The translations under genes and the position numbers were made by a program. From Cerioporus squamosus (lineage: Eukaryota > Basidiomycota > Agaricomycetes > Polyporales > Polyporaceae), in contig JABYQS010000829.1 in the NCBI GenBank assembly GCA_022592435.1, positions 1-12,490 of the forward strand: a DNA stretch of 12,490 nucleotides, in the 5' to 3' direction. Below are positions 1 to 8,905 of the stretch, in pieces. Each line of letters begins with the position of its first letter. Positions within the stretch are counted from its first letter, which is position 1. The notes beneath the pieces were generated by a model that was given only the letters and a program-made list of their open reading frames with translations, did not search any database and was not told the origin of the DNA.

Positions 1-431
1 CGGTCACCGGTAGTCGGGTAGTAGCAAGCAGCCAGTGTCCGTTTCGAATCGCACTCACTAATAAAGTGCACTGATGGTACGTACAGGTTCTCAGGCTTTC
101 CATCTTCTTGCCTTCGGGCCGGGCGTGGATCGCACCGGGCCGAGCTGTGGGGCAAGCGACGTCTTCGCTGCGCGGCAGTGGACTTGCACCGCGTCCTGCG
201 GCTCTGCCAGCTGCGCACCCGTCAGCAATTCATGCTCCTGTACTGCACGGTTCCTCCCTAGCTAGCTTTGACGCGACTCGCCAGACTTGTGTGCTTGATT
301 TACACTGGGTCGAAGCAATCCCATGACAGCGCGCCAGCAGGCTCACCGACACCATGGTCCTACCTGTTCATCCGGTATGCAACCGTTCGTCCACGACGAG
401 GACAACAGCTTACGAAGGGGCGCATGCGTAG
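1..431. other. 5' flank of the acyltransferase gene
   Basis: No protein family is recognisable here on either strand. Short open frames exist, but their translations are low-complexity and rich in Ser, Ala and Arg, with no motif. An AATAAA at 60-65 could be a polyadenylation signal of a plus-strand gene lying left of the window, but nothing else supports that. The final part holds the upstream ORF listed separately. The rest is best read as promoter and 5' leader of the gene starting at 432. Confidence 0.4.
354..431 (+). promoter_or_regulatory. upstream ORF abutting the acyltransferase start
   Basis: An ATG at 354 sits in a strong initiation context (CACCATGG, A at -3 and G at +4). It opens 25 codons that end in TAG at 429-431, immediately followed by the ATG at 432 in the same frame. 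The main ATG has a weaker context (T at -3). Two readings fit: a regulatory uORF that terminates exactly at the main start, or a true N-terminal extension broken by one wrong base, which is possible because the window has many sequence errors. The peptide has no recognisable motif. Confidence 0.4.
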
Positions 432-2593
432 ATGGTTGTCAAGTTCGTGCTGAAGATATTCTACGGCACCATAGTCGTGGAAAACGTTGACTATATACCG
501 CCGCGGGGCAGACCATGGTGAGTTCCCAGCCTCACGCTGTGATGGACGCGTCGCTGACCGGCACGACAGCATAGTCTGTGCTAACCATAGCAACTCACTC
601 ACGGACGCATTGTGAGTGCTCCCTTACGCGTTGGTGTGTATGTCACGCATGAACGCTTCCGAACAGACTTCTTGTCACTTCCATTCCATCGAGGGTTCGC
701 CGTTCGGCTCCTTAGGTGCATACAAGCTCTCACTTCGCCCGTTACAGAAGCGCAACCTCCTCAGATTGACTGCAAAATCCACCCAGTTCGGAAGGAAGAA
801 CTTCACGAGCTGGCTCATCGAGTCTGCCGGAACGGTGCCAATCAAAAGGCGCAGGGACTTTGGGGACGGACAGGTGGATAACTCTGATGCCATGCAGCAT
901 CTCATGGAGGTGAGTTACGTTGTCTTCATTCGCCCTTCATAACATACGTGAGTCTCGGGATGGTTGCAACGGTATGAAGAATGCCGTCGCGAGAAGCGCA
1001 CCTGCAGCATCTCAATAGTTGGGATGAGAGGAGCTTAGCATTGCTGTGGCAGTGGCTTAACGTGCCGGTACTCTGAACTCGCTCTGCTCTCGTCAATATG
1101 CCGACGAGGTATCGCAAGGTCTGACTAAGTTTGTAGGCACTGGAGCTTGGGGATGCTGTGTGCCTCTTCCCAGAAGGGATGAGCAGGTACCATCCTACCA
1201 TTGCCCCACTGAAGACCGGAGGTACGTGAACGAAGGTGTTCCATAAATTGATCTCACCATTCACACTCTGTCTTCTTAGTTGCAAGGCTCGTCTCCGATA
1301 TGCTGTCCCGCAACCGCCACAACCCGGACTTCGAGATTGATGTCCTGACCTGTTCAATCACGTACATGTGCGTCGCTCAAAGCAACTTCTTGATTACACA
1401 TGTACTCACACTACTGCAGGCACCGGCAGCACTTCCGTTCGGACGTGCTAGTCACCTTCCATCCTCCCATGAAATTCACTCCGAAGGTCATATACTCTGT
1501 TATAACGCAACAATACCATGCTGATGATATAACAGGACAATCCTGAGCTCCTGACGCCGATTAACTACACGGAGATTAGGTCCTTGACGGCCAAGATGCA
1601 CCAGCAGATCAGTTCAGGGACGTTGGATGCACCCTCGTGGAGGCTCATCCGCATAGCCAAGCTTGCCGCGAGAATGTACGCGCCGCTTGGTACGACCATG
1701 TCTCTAGGCGACTACGTCCGTGTCGTCCGCACGTTCCTCGAGGCGTTCAAGTGGGCGGAAGCGCCACGGAACGAGACGTCCAGCGACGGCGAGGCGCCTC
1801 CGGCCGAGCAAGTTGCTCGCGAGGACATGAAGATCGTCCAGCTTGGGCGCGACTTGAAGGTACGGCACCATGCCGACGAGCAACGCTGCAGAGTATTGAT
1901 ACTTTGTCCCAGGAGTACCAAGATCAGCTGTCGCGTTGGGGCATCAAAGACGATCGCGTCCGCCGCCCTCTCACTCGCCCAACCATCCTCTACCGGATAT
2001 GTCTGCGAGCCGCCTGGTCGCTCATCCTCCTGACCATCTCCCTGCCCGGCCTCATCCTCTGGCTTCCTGTCTTCATCACCACCTTCATTGCCGTGCACCA
2101 ATTCAAGCGCACCGGTCCAGTCTGGGACACATACGACGAGATCGCGCAGTACAAACTGACTTACGGGCTGATCTCCAGCCTCTGCATCTGGTTCTTCTCC
2201 ATGCTCGTCACGCTCCCGATCGCACCGCTCACCGCCGTCCTCGTGCCCGTCGCGATGTGGATGAGCCTGCGGTGGATGGAGGACGCAGTGTCGGCGTTCC
2301 GCGCCCTGACGTCCCTCACGCGGCTCCTCTGGATCGGGAAGCCCGCGCTGCGACAAATGCGGGAGAAGCGGGAGGACCTGCACCGTCGCGTCATGGAGCT
2401 CGCTGTGGGCACGCTCGGCCTGCCGGAGGAGCCCGAGAAGTACTTCGCGGAAAAGGGCGGGAAGGAGAAGGGCCGCGTACTCGGGCGGTGGGCGAGCAAG
2501 GCCAAGTACTTCTCCGTGCGCAGGCGGAGAAAGCGCGACTGGAACGAGACGCTGCGCCTGTACGACGTGGACTACCCGGACGACGACTACTGA
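432..2593 (+). CDS. SCT1: glycerol-3-phosphate acyltransferase (Sct1/Gpt2 type)
   Basis: This enzyme makes lysophosphatidic acid from glycerol-3-phosphate and acyl-CoA, the first step of glycerolipid synthesis, at the ER membrane. Exons as read: 432-517, 570-611, 716-909, 1137-1221, 1280-1367, 1420-1486, 1536-1859, 1913-2593. They give about 521 residues after removal of one extra base near 743-750. Acyltransferase blocks appear in order: NHSNSLTD (residues 34-41), GTVPIKRRRD, CLFPEGMSRYHP followed by PLKTGVARL, then VLTCSITYMHRQHF and VLVTFHPPM. The C-terminal exon has two hydrophobic segments (about 2000-2095 and 2160-2270) flanking RTGPVWDTYDEIAQYK, as in fungal GPATs, and ends in an acidic DYPDDDY. 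The start at 432 is the first in-frame ATG after an in-frame TAG. An alternative acceptor at 764 keeps the frame but deletes about 16 residues after the HxxxxxD block. The intron at 910-1136 is unusually long (227 nt). Family assignment is sure; the exon 3 start is not. Confidence 0.9.
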
Positions 2594-2759
2594 AGTTCCA
2601 AGGTATATATATATTCGATCTACGTGATGCTGATGACGATGAGAGCTGGGTAAATGTGTACATAGAGAGAGCGGAACGGACAGGCATGGGGGTAACTGGA
2701 GATACAACGCAAACCAGATGGACGTATCACGATAGTCTATTCGGAGCAGCAGAGCAGGC

Positions 2760-3633
2760 TCACCCATCGATCGGACGGTATGCACGGTTACCTGCTGCCC
2801 ACCGATGGCCCCTGTTGGCGGATATACCGGTGGTAACCACACCAGCCGTGACCAAGAGGCCCAGCACCCAGGAAATAGTGTTCAGAACATACGCGAGACC
2901 TGCAGGATGCGAGTCAGCCCATGTTGTGAAGTGTTGGCTGGCGCAACTCACCAGGGCGGGCATGGTTGAACGTAGGGAAAGCCTCAGTGCGGTACAAGTC
3001 CGTCACAACGGCGAATGCGGTAATTTGAGACAGGACTGTCACAACGAGCTGAGTTGCACGAAGAAACAAGGGTCATCTTGAACACTCACCATGCAACGCA
3101 ACCAAGACCGACGCCGACTTCCAGATCCGCCGCCTCCGCGAGTGCGTCGTCACGCCGAACAGGATCGCCAGGCAAGCAACGATCGCGAACCCGATGCCGA
3201 GCTCCCCAAAGTAGCCCGCAGTGCTCCAGATCATGCAGAACTTCTTGTTGCCCTTCTCGCAGCCATCCGCAGCCCGCAACGGGAACGCGCGGCACTCGTA
3301 GCTGGTGTACGTGTTCTTGGAGCCGCTCGGGCTCGGGAGCTGGATCACGCGAGTCTCGCAGCGGCGGTTGAGACCATATTCGACGACAACCTTGTCGTGG
3401 ATGATGTCCGGGTCGCTCACGACGAGCCTGGGAGTGGGTTGTGAGCACGTTACCTGAGTTGGAGCGAGGGCCGGGAGACAGACCAGTCGGGGCGCTGGAC
3501 GGAGAGGATGTTCTGTGGGGGTAGGGTTTCAGCTTGTGTCCCAGGGCCAATGCGCGAAGACGGAGCTGCTGCTCACCAGGACCAACGTCGCGGCGACGGC
3601 GAAGAACGCGATCACATAGGATGACTTCCTCAT
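2760..3633 (-). CDS. conserved four-transmembrane protein, function unknown
   Basis: Five exons read on the minus strand: 3633-3577, 3512-3484, 3427-3090, 3035-2952, 2899-2760. They give 215 residues with no frame break. Hydrophobic segments lie near residues 5-19, 100-123, 133-154 and 172-196. The long loop between the first two holds Cys52, Cys74, Cys85 and Cys93 plus a YECRAFPLR stretch. A basic THSRRRRIWK lies between TM2 and TM3, suggesting a cytosolic loop. This topology (short N-terminus, large Cys-bearing first loop, four TMs) resembles claudin, Sur7 or PalI-type proteins, but I see no diagnostic motif and infer no function. Intron 3428-3483 uses donor GTCTGT. A GTAACG donor at 3453 would also stay in frame but would need a 26-nt intron, so I prefer the 56-nt one. 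The 3' end converges with the acyltransferase, 166 bp away. Confidence 0.75.
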
Positions 3634-3846
3634 GGTTGGGGATGGGCCTCGAGATGGTTACCAGCAGGCGGGCTAGATATGTGGTGGAGAGGTGGGACGC
3701 GAGGCCTGCATCCGCGACTCGCAGTATTCGCGCTCGGCCGCTGGGCCAGAGCGCATCCGCGCTGTTTGGCCTTGGTTGAGGTCAGCAAGTGACGTAGGGT
3801 CGCGCGCTCTTTACTACATATAAGTTAGTACATGTTGCAGTTTAAT
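3634..3846. other. intergenic: 5' flank of the four-TM gene
   Basis: This lies between the divergent four-TM gene and the tRNA. It contains TGACGTAG at about 3790, a possible ATF/CREB-like half site, and an AT-richer stretch at about 3815-3845 before the tRNA. No ORF of recognisable character is present. Confidence 0.3.
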
Positions 3847-3948
3847 GTCCTTGTCGATTAGTGGTTAGATCATCACGTTGTGGCACTACCACGTGATGGT
3901 GGGAACTAGGAGACCGTGAAGACGGAGGCTCGAATCCTCCCTGGGACA
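3847..3948 (+). tRNA. tRNA-His (GUG) with a 30-nt intron
   Basis: A cloverleaf folds by hand. Acceptor strands are 3847-3853 and 3941-3947 with discriminator A3948. The D-arm is 3856-3859/3868-3871 with loop AGTGGTTA, typical of eukaryotic tRNA-His. The anticodon stem is TCACG (3873-3877) with CGTGA (3915-3919), and the loop is TTGTGG plus C3914 with anticodon GTG at 3880-3882. The variable region is AGAC and the T-stem is GGAGG/CCTCC. The intron (about 3884-3913) sits at the canonical site after position 37. Inside it, CCAC (3889-3892) can pair with the anticodon region GTGG, as is usual in pre-tRNAs. Oddities: T-T at acceptor pair 6-67, and C instead of T at position 54 in the T-loop and B box (GGCTCGAATCC). 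It may be functional, contain sequence errors, or be a decaying copy. Confidence 0.65.
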
Positions 3949-3949
3949 C

Positions 3950-3954
3950 TTTTT
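3950..3954 (+). terminator. RNA polymerase III terminator
   Basis: A run of five T starts two bases after the discriminator base of the tRNA-His. A second run of seven T at 3971-3977 could act as back-up. Confidence 0.6.
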
Positions 3955-4258
3955 GTGTAGTATGGTAACGTTTTTTTGTTCAATGTCCTGGCGGGCCAGC
4001 CCGACCGTAGGCATTGTTTAGCAAGCATTGCGCGCGATTCACCAGTCTGTGCGAATGAGTGGAGGCCGAGAGAGCATCCATGGGGTACTTAGGGCCGGTT
4101 AGCGCTGGGACGTACCTGGTAAGTTGTAACCCTCCGGCAAAGCGGCCCGACGGACTAATTTGGTAAAGCAGCGTGCTCTGCACAAGTTTTTTGCTTTCGA
4201 TCGACCAAGGCCTGCCCATCGTCGAGGACGGCGAGGACGACTTGCACGACCTGCAAAG
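3955..4258. other. intergenic: 5' flank of RRP12
   Basis: No gene is recognised. A T-run at 3971-3977 and another at about 4185-4191 (AGTTTTTTGC) are the only simple sequence features. The frame upstream of 4259 stays open back to 4160, but contains no ATG and reads as an Arg-rich run with no motif, so it is taken as 5' leader. Confidence 0.4.
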
Positions 4259-7200
4259 ATGGCCGAAAACGTCGAATCAGTGCTCTCGAAAATCCGCCCT
4301 CACACGTCTTCCTCCCTCGCGCACCAAAAGGCCCCTGCAACCCTTCTCCGTGCGATCGAGGCCACTTTCCGCGAACAGAACACGGAGCCCTCAGCGACTG
4401 CATACTTCGCCGCACTGATCACTACTCTCGATGGCGCTCTTCAGTCTTCGCGGGCATCCGGGCCTGCCCTCGGAGAGGGAGATGTGCTCCCTGCTGTGCT
4501 CTACCTTCTCGCTGCGGTCGCGCCCTATGTTCCCCCTCCAGTGATCCGCTCCCATCTCTCTACCATCCTCTCCTTGACCTCCCCGCTCTTCCCTACTCTT
4601 TCTGCACATGCTCCACCCTTGCGCTCGCAGCTCACACTCTATGGCACCGTCCTGACTGCGCTCGAGCGCCCTCAACTCGAAACTCAGGGCCTCCGGCAGG
4701 CATTTATGACGATCGTCCAACTCACCCTTGATCCGCGTCCGAAGGTGCGCAGGAAGGCGGCGGAGGTTATGAAGGATGTCCTCTCGGCGCCCCCTCGCCC
4801 ACTCATCAAGCACCCGTATGCGGAGAAGGTCGCGGAATGGGTAAAGGCTGCGCTCGCGGAAGTGAGTGCAGGTGGTGTCCCGAAGTTCAAGGGCAAGAAG
4901 GCCGAGTCGGAGGGCTCGGAGGCAGCCATCCATCTCCTTGCATTCGTGCGTCCGGTACTACCTACATTGCCCGCTGAGGTACGTGTCAATAATCACATCC
5001 ATCTATCGAGCTCCTCTTGCATACCCTCTCACTCCGTCTTTCTCGGAGTGCTGGGATCTAAGTCCCCGTGCATCAGCTTTTGTCGCCTGAGACCAGCAAG
5101 GGGAGGGGAGGACTCTTGTCATGTTCGGGACGACTGACCTCCGTTTGTGCAGTCGCTTTCCTCAATAACATCATCGCTCCTCCTGCTCCCGCGTCTGGGA
5201 AACCCGTACCTCTCCCAGTCAGCGTACTCTATCCTGTCTGACCTGCTAGCGCTCTCAATGGACGATCCTACCGTGAACATCCAGTCCCACATGTCTGACA
5301 TGTTGAAGGTTGTCCTCTCTTCCCCGCCCTTACGGAGCGACTCTGCCCTCACGGCAGCATGGGCCGGCGTGCTTGGCAACACCATGCTTGCGTACCACCA
5401 GCACAACGCGGATGAGTGTGCGGCGGAGGTCGGCAAGGTGTGGAAGGCAATATGGAACCTGCTTGATTCCCAGGACGCTGCGACGCGCAAGGCCGCGGCG
5501 GAGGCCCTGTCCACGTTGGGCCAGTGCTTCACACCCGCCCTCATCGCCGCTGCAATAAAGGAGAAGGACCCCGCGGAACGGAAGTCGGTACTGGCAAGAT
5601 CGTCTCCCAGACTACGGATGCTCTTGACTCTCTCGCCTATGCCCGGGCCATATCAGACATCTTGTCTGTCGCGTCCTCGCTGATAGAGAACTTGCGATAC
5701 CGAGGTGGTTCAAGGAAAAACCCCACTGCCGCGGAGCAGCTCTTGCAGCCTCTGGTGACGAAGATTGCGGACCTGAGAATACAGAAGACTTTCGAACACA
5801 AGGAAGCAGCCGATGCGACACTCGGTACCGCCATGCGTATTCTTGGACCCGAAGTCTTGCTCCGCTGGCTGCCTCTCAATTTGGAAACGGTGGACAGGTA
5901 TGTATCTCTTCCAGTTGCTGTGCGCTTCCTGACCGGTAACTGACATTGCGCAGGCAAGCAGGTCGTGAGCCTCGCGCGTTCCTACTTCCACTGCTGGCGC
6001 AGCCACATCCTTCCCCCCTCGGTCACTTCTTGTCTTACTTCGTTCCGCTCACCGAGCGGATGTTTGAGCTTCAAGCGGCGGCCGAGGCAGAAGGCCGCCA
6101 GTCGGAGGCGAAGGTCTGGAGTGTACTCATCGAGCAAATATGGGTCGGGCTACCAGGATATTGTTGGGCCCCCGCAGACCTCAAAGAGGTACGCCTAACT
6201 CCTGGAAAATCGTGCTCGTCCATATGCTCATCATGAACACGAACACCCAGTCCCTTACCACGCAGTTCTCGCAACTGCTCTCCCAGCTGCTTTACAATCA
6301 GCCAGAGTTGCGTCCCGCCGTACTTCGTGCACTGAAGATCATGGTGGACTCGAATGTCGCACTTGCGAGCGAAGACCCTGACAAGATCGCGAAGCTGCCG
6401 GCGAGCGTTCGCGCGGACCCGATTTCAACGGAGGAGGCGCAGGCCAACGTAGCTTTCCTTCGGACGCAGGCCGAGAGCTGGCTCGCTGTACTCTTCAATG
6501 TGTTCGGCAGCGTCGGACGAGACAGCCAGGCATGGTCGGCGATGTTGTCAGTGCGTGGATCGCCATCGCTGACCGCGAAGGTATGCATTACCCCGCCCCA
6601 GTGAACTGACGCTTGGACGCTCACGGTATCCTGCAGGAGGTTGCGCAAGCATATCGCAAGCTCATCACGCTGTTCAAACAGAGCCTCGCAAAAGCGCAGT
6701 CTGCTCCTGTCAAGGGGCTTGCATCCGACCCCATGACGGTTGTGACCCAGGATCTGCTCCTGCTCGTCCTCCCGTATCTCTCTGCCGAGGATGCGACTGC
6801 CCTCCTGAACATGTACCTTGTCAGCGATGTCCTTGAGAGCAGGGACAACGGTGTACAAAAGCGGGGTTACAAGATCCTTGCGCGTCTCGTCGAGAGCGGG
6901 AAGGTCGAAGTAGACGCGGCTGCGGTACTGAAGAAGCTGGAAGGATTGGTCGATGGTCTCGCCGCTGCTGCCAAGAAGGACCGTTTCCACCTGTTTGCTG
7001 CCCTCGTGCCCGTCATCCCCAAGGACTCCCTCCATCTCATCCCTTCTATCATCCCCGAGGCCGTCTTGGGAACCAAGGAGCCGTCGGAGAAAGCGCGCAA
7101 TGCCGCGTTTGATCTCATAGTGGCCATGGGCAAGAAGATGTCCGAAGGAGGCGTTGTGAAGCGTCAAAAACATCGAGGGCATGGACGAAGATGGTGCTGG

Positions 7201-8577
7201 AGATGGTATGTTTCCTGGTTCTCGCTCACCTCGTCTATACTGACTGTTGTGAGCAGCCACGGCCAACATCGAGGAATACATGACGATGGTGGCGGGTGGC
7301 TTGGCCGGTGCATCCCCGCACATGATCAGCGCGACAGTCACCGCTATCTCCCGTCTTGTCTTCGAGTTCAGAGGTCCGTTCACTCCTTCGACTTCGTATA
7401 CCCGCATCTCACCGAACTCTCGCAGATACTATCTCGAGCAACATGCTGTCAGAAATCTTCACGACTCTCCTCGTCTTCGTTACCTCCGCCAATCGCGAGA
7501 TCGTGAAGTCCGTCCTGGGCTTCATCAAGCTCGCCATTCATACCATGCCTGCGGAGCTCATGCGCCCGCATCTCAAGGAGCTCGTCCCGGCGCTGCTCCG
7601 GTGGTCACACGATCACAAGAACCACTTCAAGGCCAAGGTCCGCCACATCTTCGAGCGCATGATCAGAAGGTTTGGCTGGGAAGACGTCTATGGATGCGCC
7701 CAGGAAGAGGAGGCGCGCAAGGTTCTGCTGAACATCAAGAAGCGCAAGGACAGGGCCAAGCGGAAGCGCGCCAACGCAGTAGAGGACGACGACGAGGTAC
7801 CGAAGGCGAAGCCCGTCGCGGGAGATGCCTTTGAGGACGTGCTGTACGGAAGCGAGAGCGAGCTTGAGGATAGCGACGAGGAGGACGGTCCGTCTCAGAA
7901 CGCCGCTGCCTCGAAACGCAAAGGCAAGGACGCAGGTGCCCGGCTGCGTGTGGACGATGACGAGCCTATGGACCTGCTTTCTGGCGCTGCGTCGCGCGTC
8001 ACGAGTGAGTGCACTTGCGGCATCTCCTCCGCTTAGTCTGGTGCTGATAAGCTTTTGCTACAGCTGCGAACGCCAGGCGCAAGAAGCCGGGACAGGATGC
8101 TGCGAAGTTCAAGACAGATGATGACACTGGCAAGATAGTCATCGAGTCTGACTCGGACGAAGAGGCCGCTGCAGGGGAGGAGAATGTCGAGGGTGACGCC
8201 TACCGGGAGAGCCTGACGTCGGTGGACGGGTTCACCCGCGGTCCCAACGGGAGGATAAAGTTCAACAAGGACACGAAGAAGCGGCGGCGGGAGAACGAGG
8301 AAGCAGATATGGATGTCGATATGGCGGACGCGTCCGCGCAGAAGGCAACAAGAAGACGAAGAGGAAGGCAGAGCCGAAGTTCGGCCAGGAGTTCAAGGCC
8401 AAGGTGAGTCGCTTACTTCTCTTCACAGCCCTGCCAGCTGATGGCTCACTCATTCAACAGAAGGCCGGTGGAGATGTCAAAAAGGGCGGCGTGGATCCCT
8501 ACGCCTACATGTCCCTCTCGCAGGCCGCGAAGAAGCAGAATCGCGGCGGCCGGATCGGTATCGCAGGCAAGCGCTGA
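4259..8577 (+). CDS. RRP12: ribosomal RNA processing protein RRP12
   Basis: Rrp12 is a HEAT-repeat, karyopherin-like factor needed for maturation and nuclear export of pre-ribosomal subunits. Nine exons: 4259-4978, 5153-5897, 5954-6188, 6251-6580, 6637-7205, 7257-7373, 7426-8004, 8064-8403, 8461-8577. Corrected length is about 1250 residues, close to the yeast protein. Evidence includes alpha-helical repeats throughout and a NUC173-type core in exon 2 (RYRGGSRKNPTAAEQLLQPL, RIQKTFEHKEAADATLGTAM, GPEVLLRWLPLNLE). The late conserved block reads SVLGFIKLAIHT, LLRWSHDHKNHFKAKVRHIF and RRFGWEDV. Next come Lys/Arg-rich NLS-like segments (KKRKDRAKRKR) alternating with acidic runs, and a basic C-terminus, GGRIGIAGKR. 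Frame breaks occur near 5591-5594 (one base missing), 7166-7170 (extra A in an A-run) and 8343-8344 (missing G). The region 6529-6580 is ambiguous in frame. Most introns are 51-62 nt; the first is 174 nt. The start is the first ATG in the frame. Confidence 0.93.
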
Positions 8578-8905
8578 GTGTTGTATCGTTGCTCTATATC
8601 TGTACGCCGTGTATTCTCATAGACTTTGGATTGACCCCGTGCTTGGTTGTCCTCGTGAGGTGAACCTCGCCCATGAGATATATAGCGGCCGCCTGCGCCT
8701 CAACCACGATCGTGTAACTCTCCTGTTCCGGGATGAGACGCTTGATCCCGGCGCGCTCAGGGGAAGACGGCTTCCAGATCAGCTGTGAGGAAAGAGGTAT
8801 AAGGGTGGGAGAGCGGGATGAGTCGGCTCTACTCCACATCTCTCTCGCTGAGGCTGACGCACCTCTGCTTGTACGGCTCGCGAATTGCAATCTCAGGAGA
8901 TGGGG
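8578..8905. other. intergenic, with a coding-like minus-strand stretch
   Basis: This spans the RRP12 3' end and the monooxygenase 5' flank. On the minus strand, a pyrimidine-rich CTCTTTCCTCACAG resembling a splice acceptor ends at 8787. It is followed by an open frame running down to a TAG near 8594. From about 8786 to 8685 that frame favours G or C at third positions (it reads LIWKPSSPERAGIKRL, then EQESYTIVVEAQAAAIYL). I recognise no family. It may be an exon of a small antisense gene or a gene remnant; the upstream part would overlap the monooxygenase start. Confidence 0.25.

Noticed and set aside
40..60. T-loop-like GTTTCGAATC suggesting a second tRNA
   Set aside because: The five bases on either side do not pair into a T-stem, and no acceptor, D-arm or anticodon arm could be built.
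1712..2842. Long open frame on the minus strand (376 codons)
   Set aside because: It lies antisense to the last acyltransferase exons. The GC-rich third positions of that gene keep the opposite frame open, and the translation is low-complexity with no motif.
1936..3081. Long open frame on the plus strand (381 codons)
   Set aside because: It is an off-frame reading of the acyltransferase C-terminal exon, continuing through the intergenic gap and antisense to the four-TM gene. It is rich in His, Arg, Pro and Ala and contains no domain.
3884..3890. Seven-nucleotide tRNA intron using CGTGA at 3892-3896 as the 3' stem
   Set aside because: It would leave a 27-nt variable region before the T-stem. 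The copy at 3915-3919 gives a normal 4-nt variable region.
5588..5610. A 23-nt GT-AG intron in RRP12
   Set aside because: It is too short to splice and would remove the conserved GKIVSQ residues; a missing base is simpler.
6298..7407. Open frame on the minus strand (369 codons)
   Set aside because: It is antisense to RRP12 exons 4-6 and crosses their introns. The RRP12 reading has clear family similarity and this one has none.
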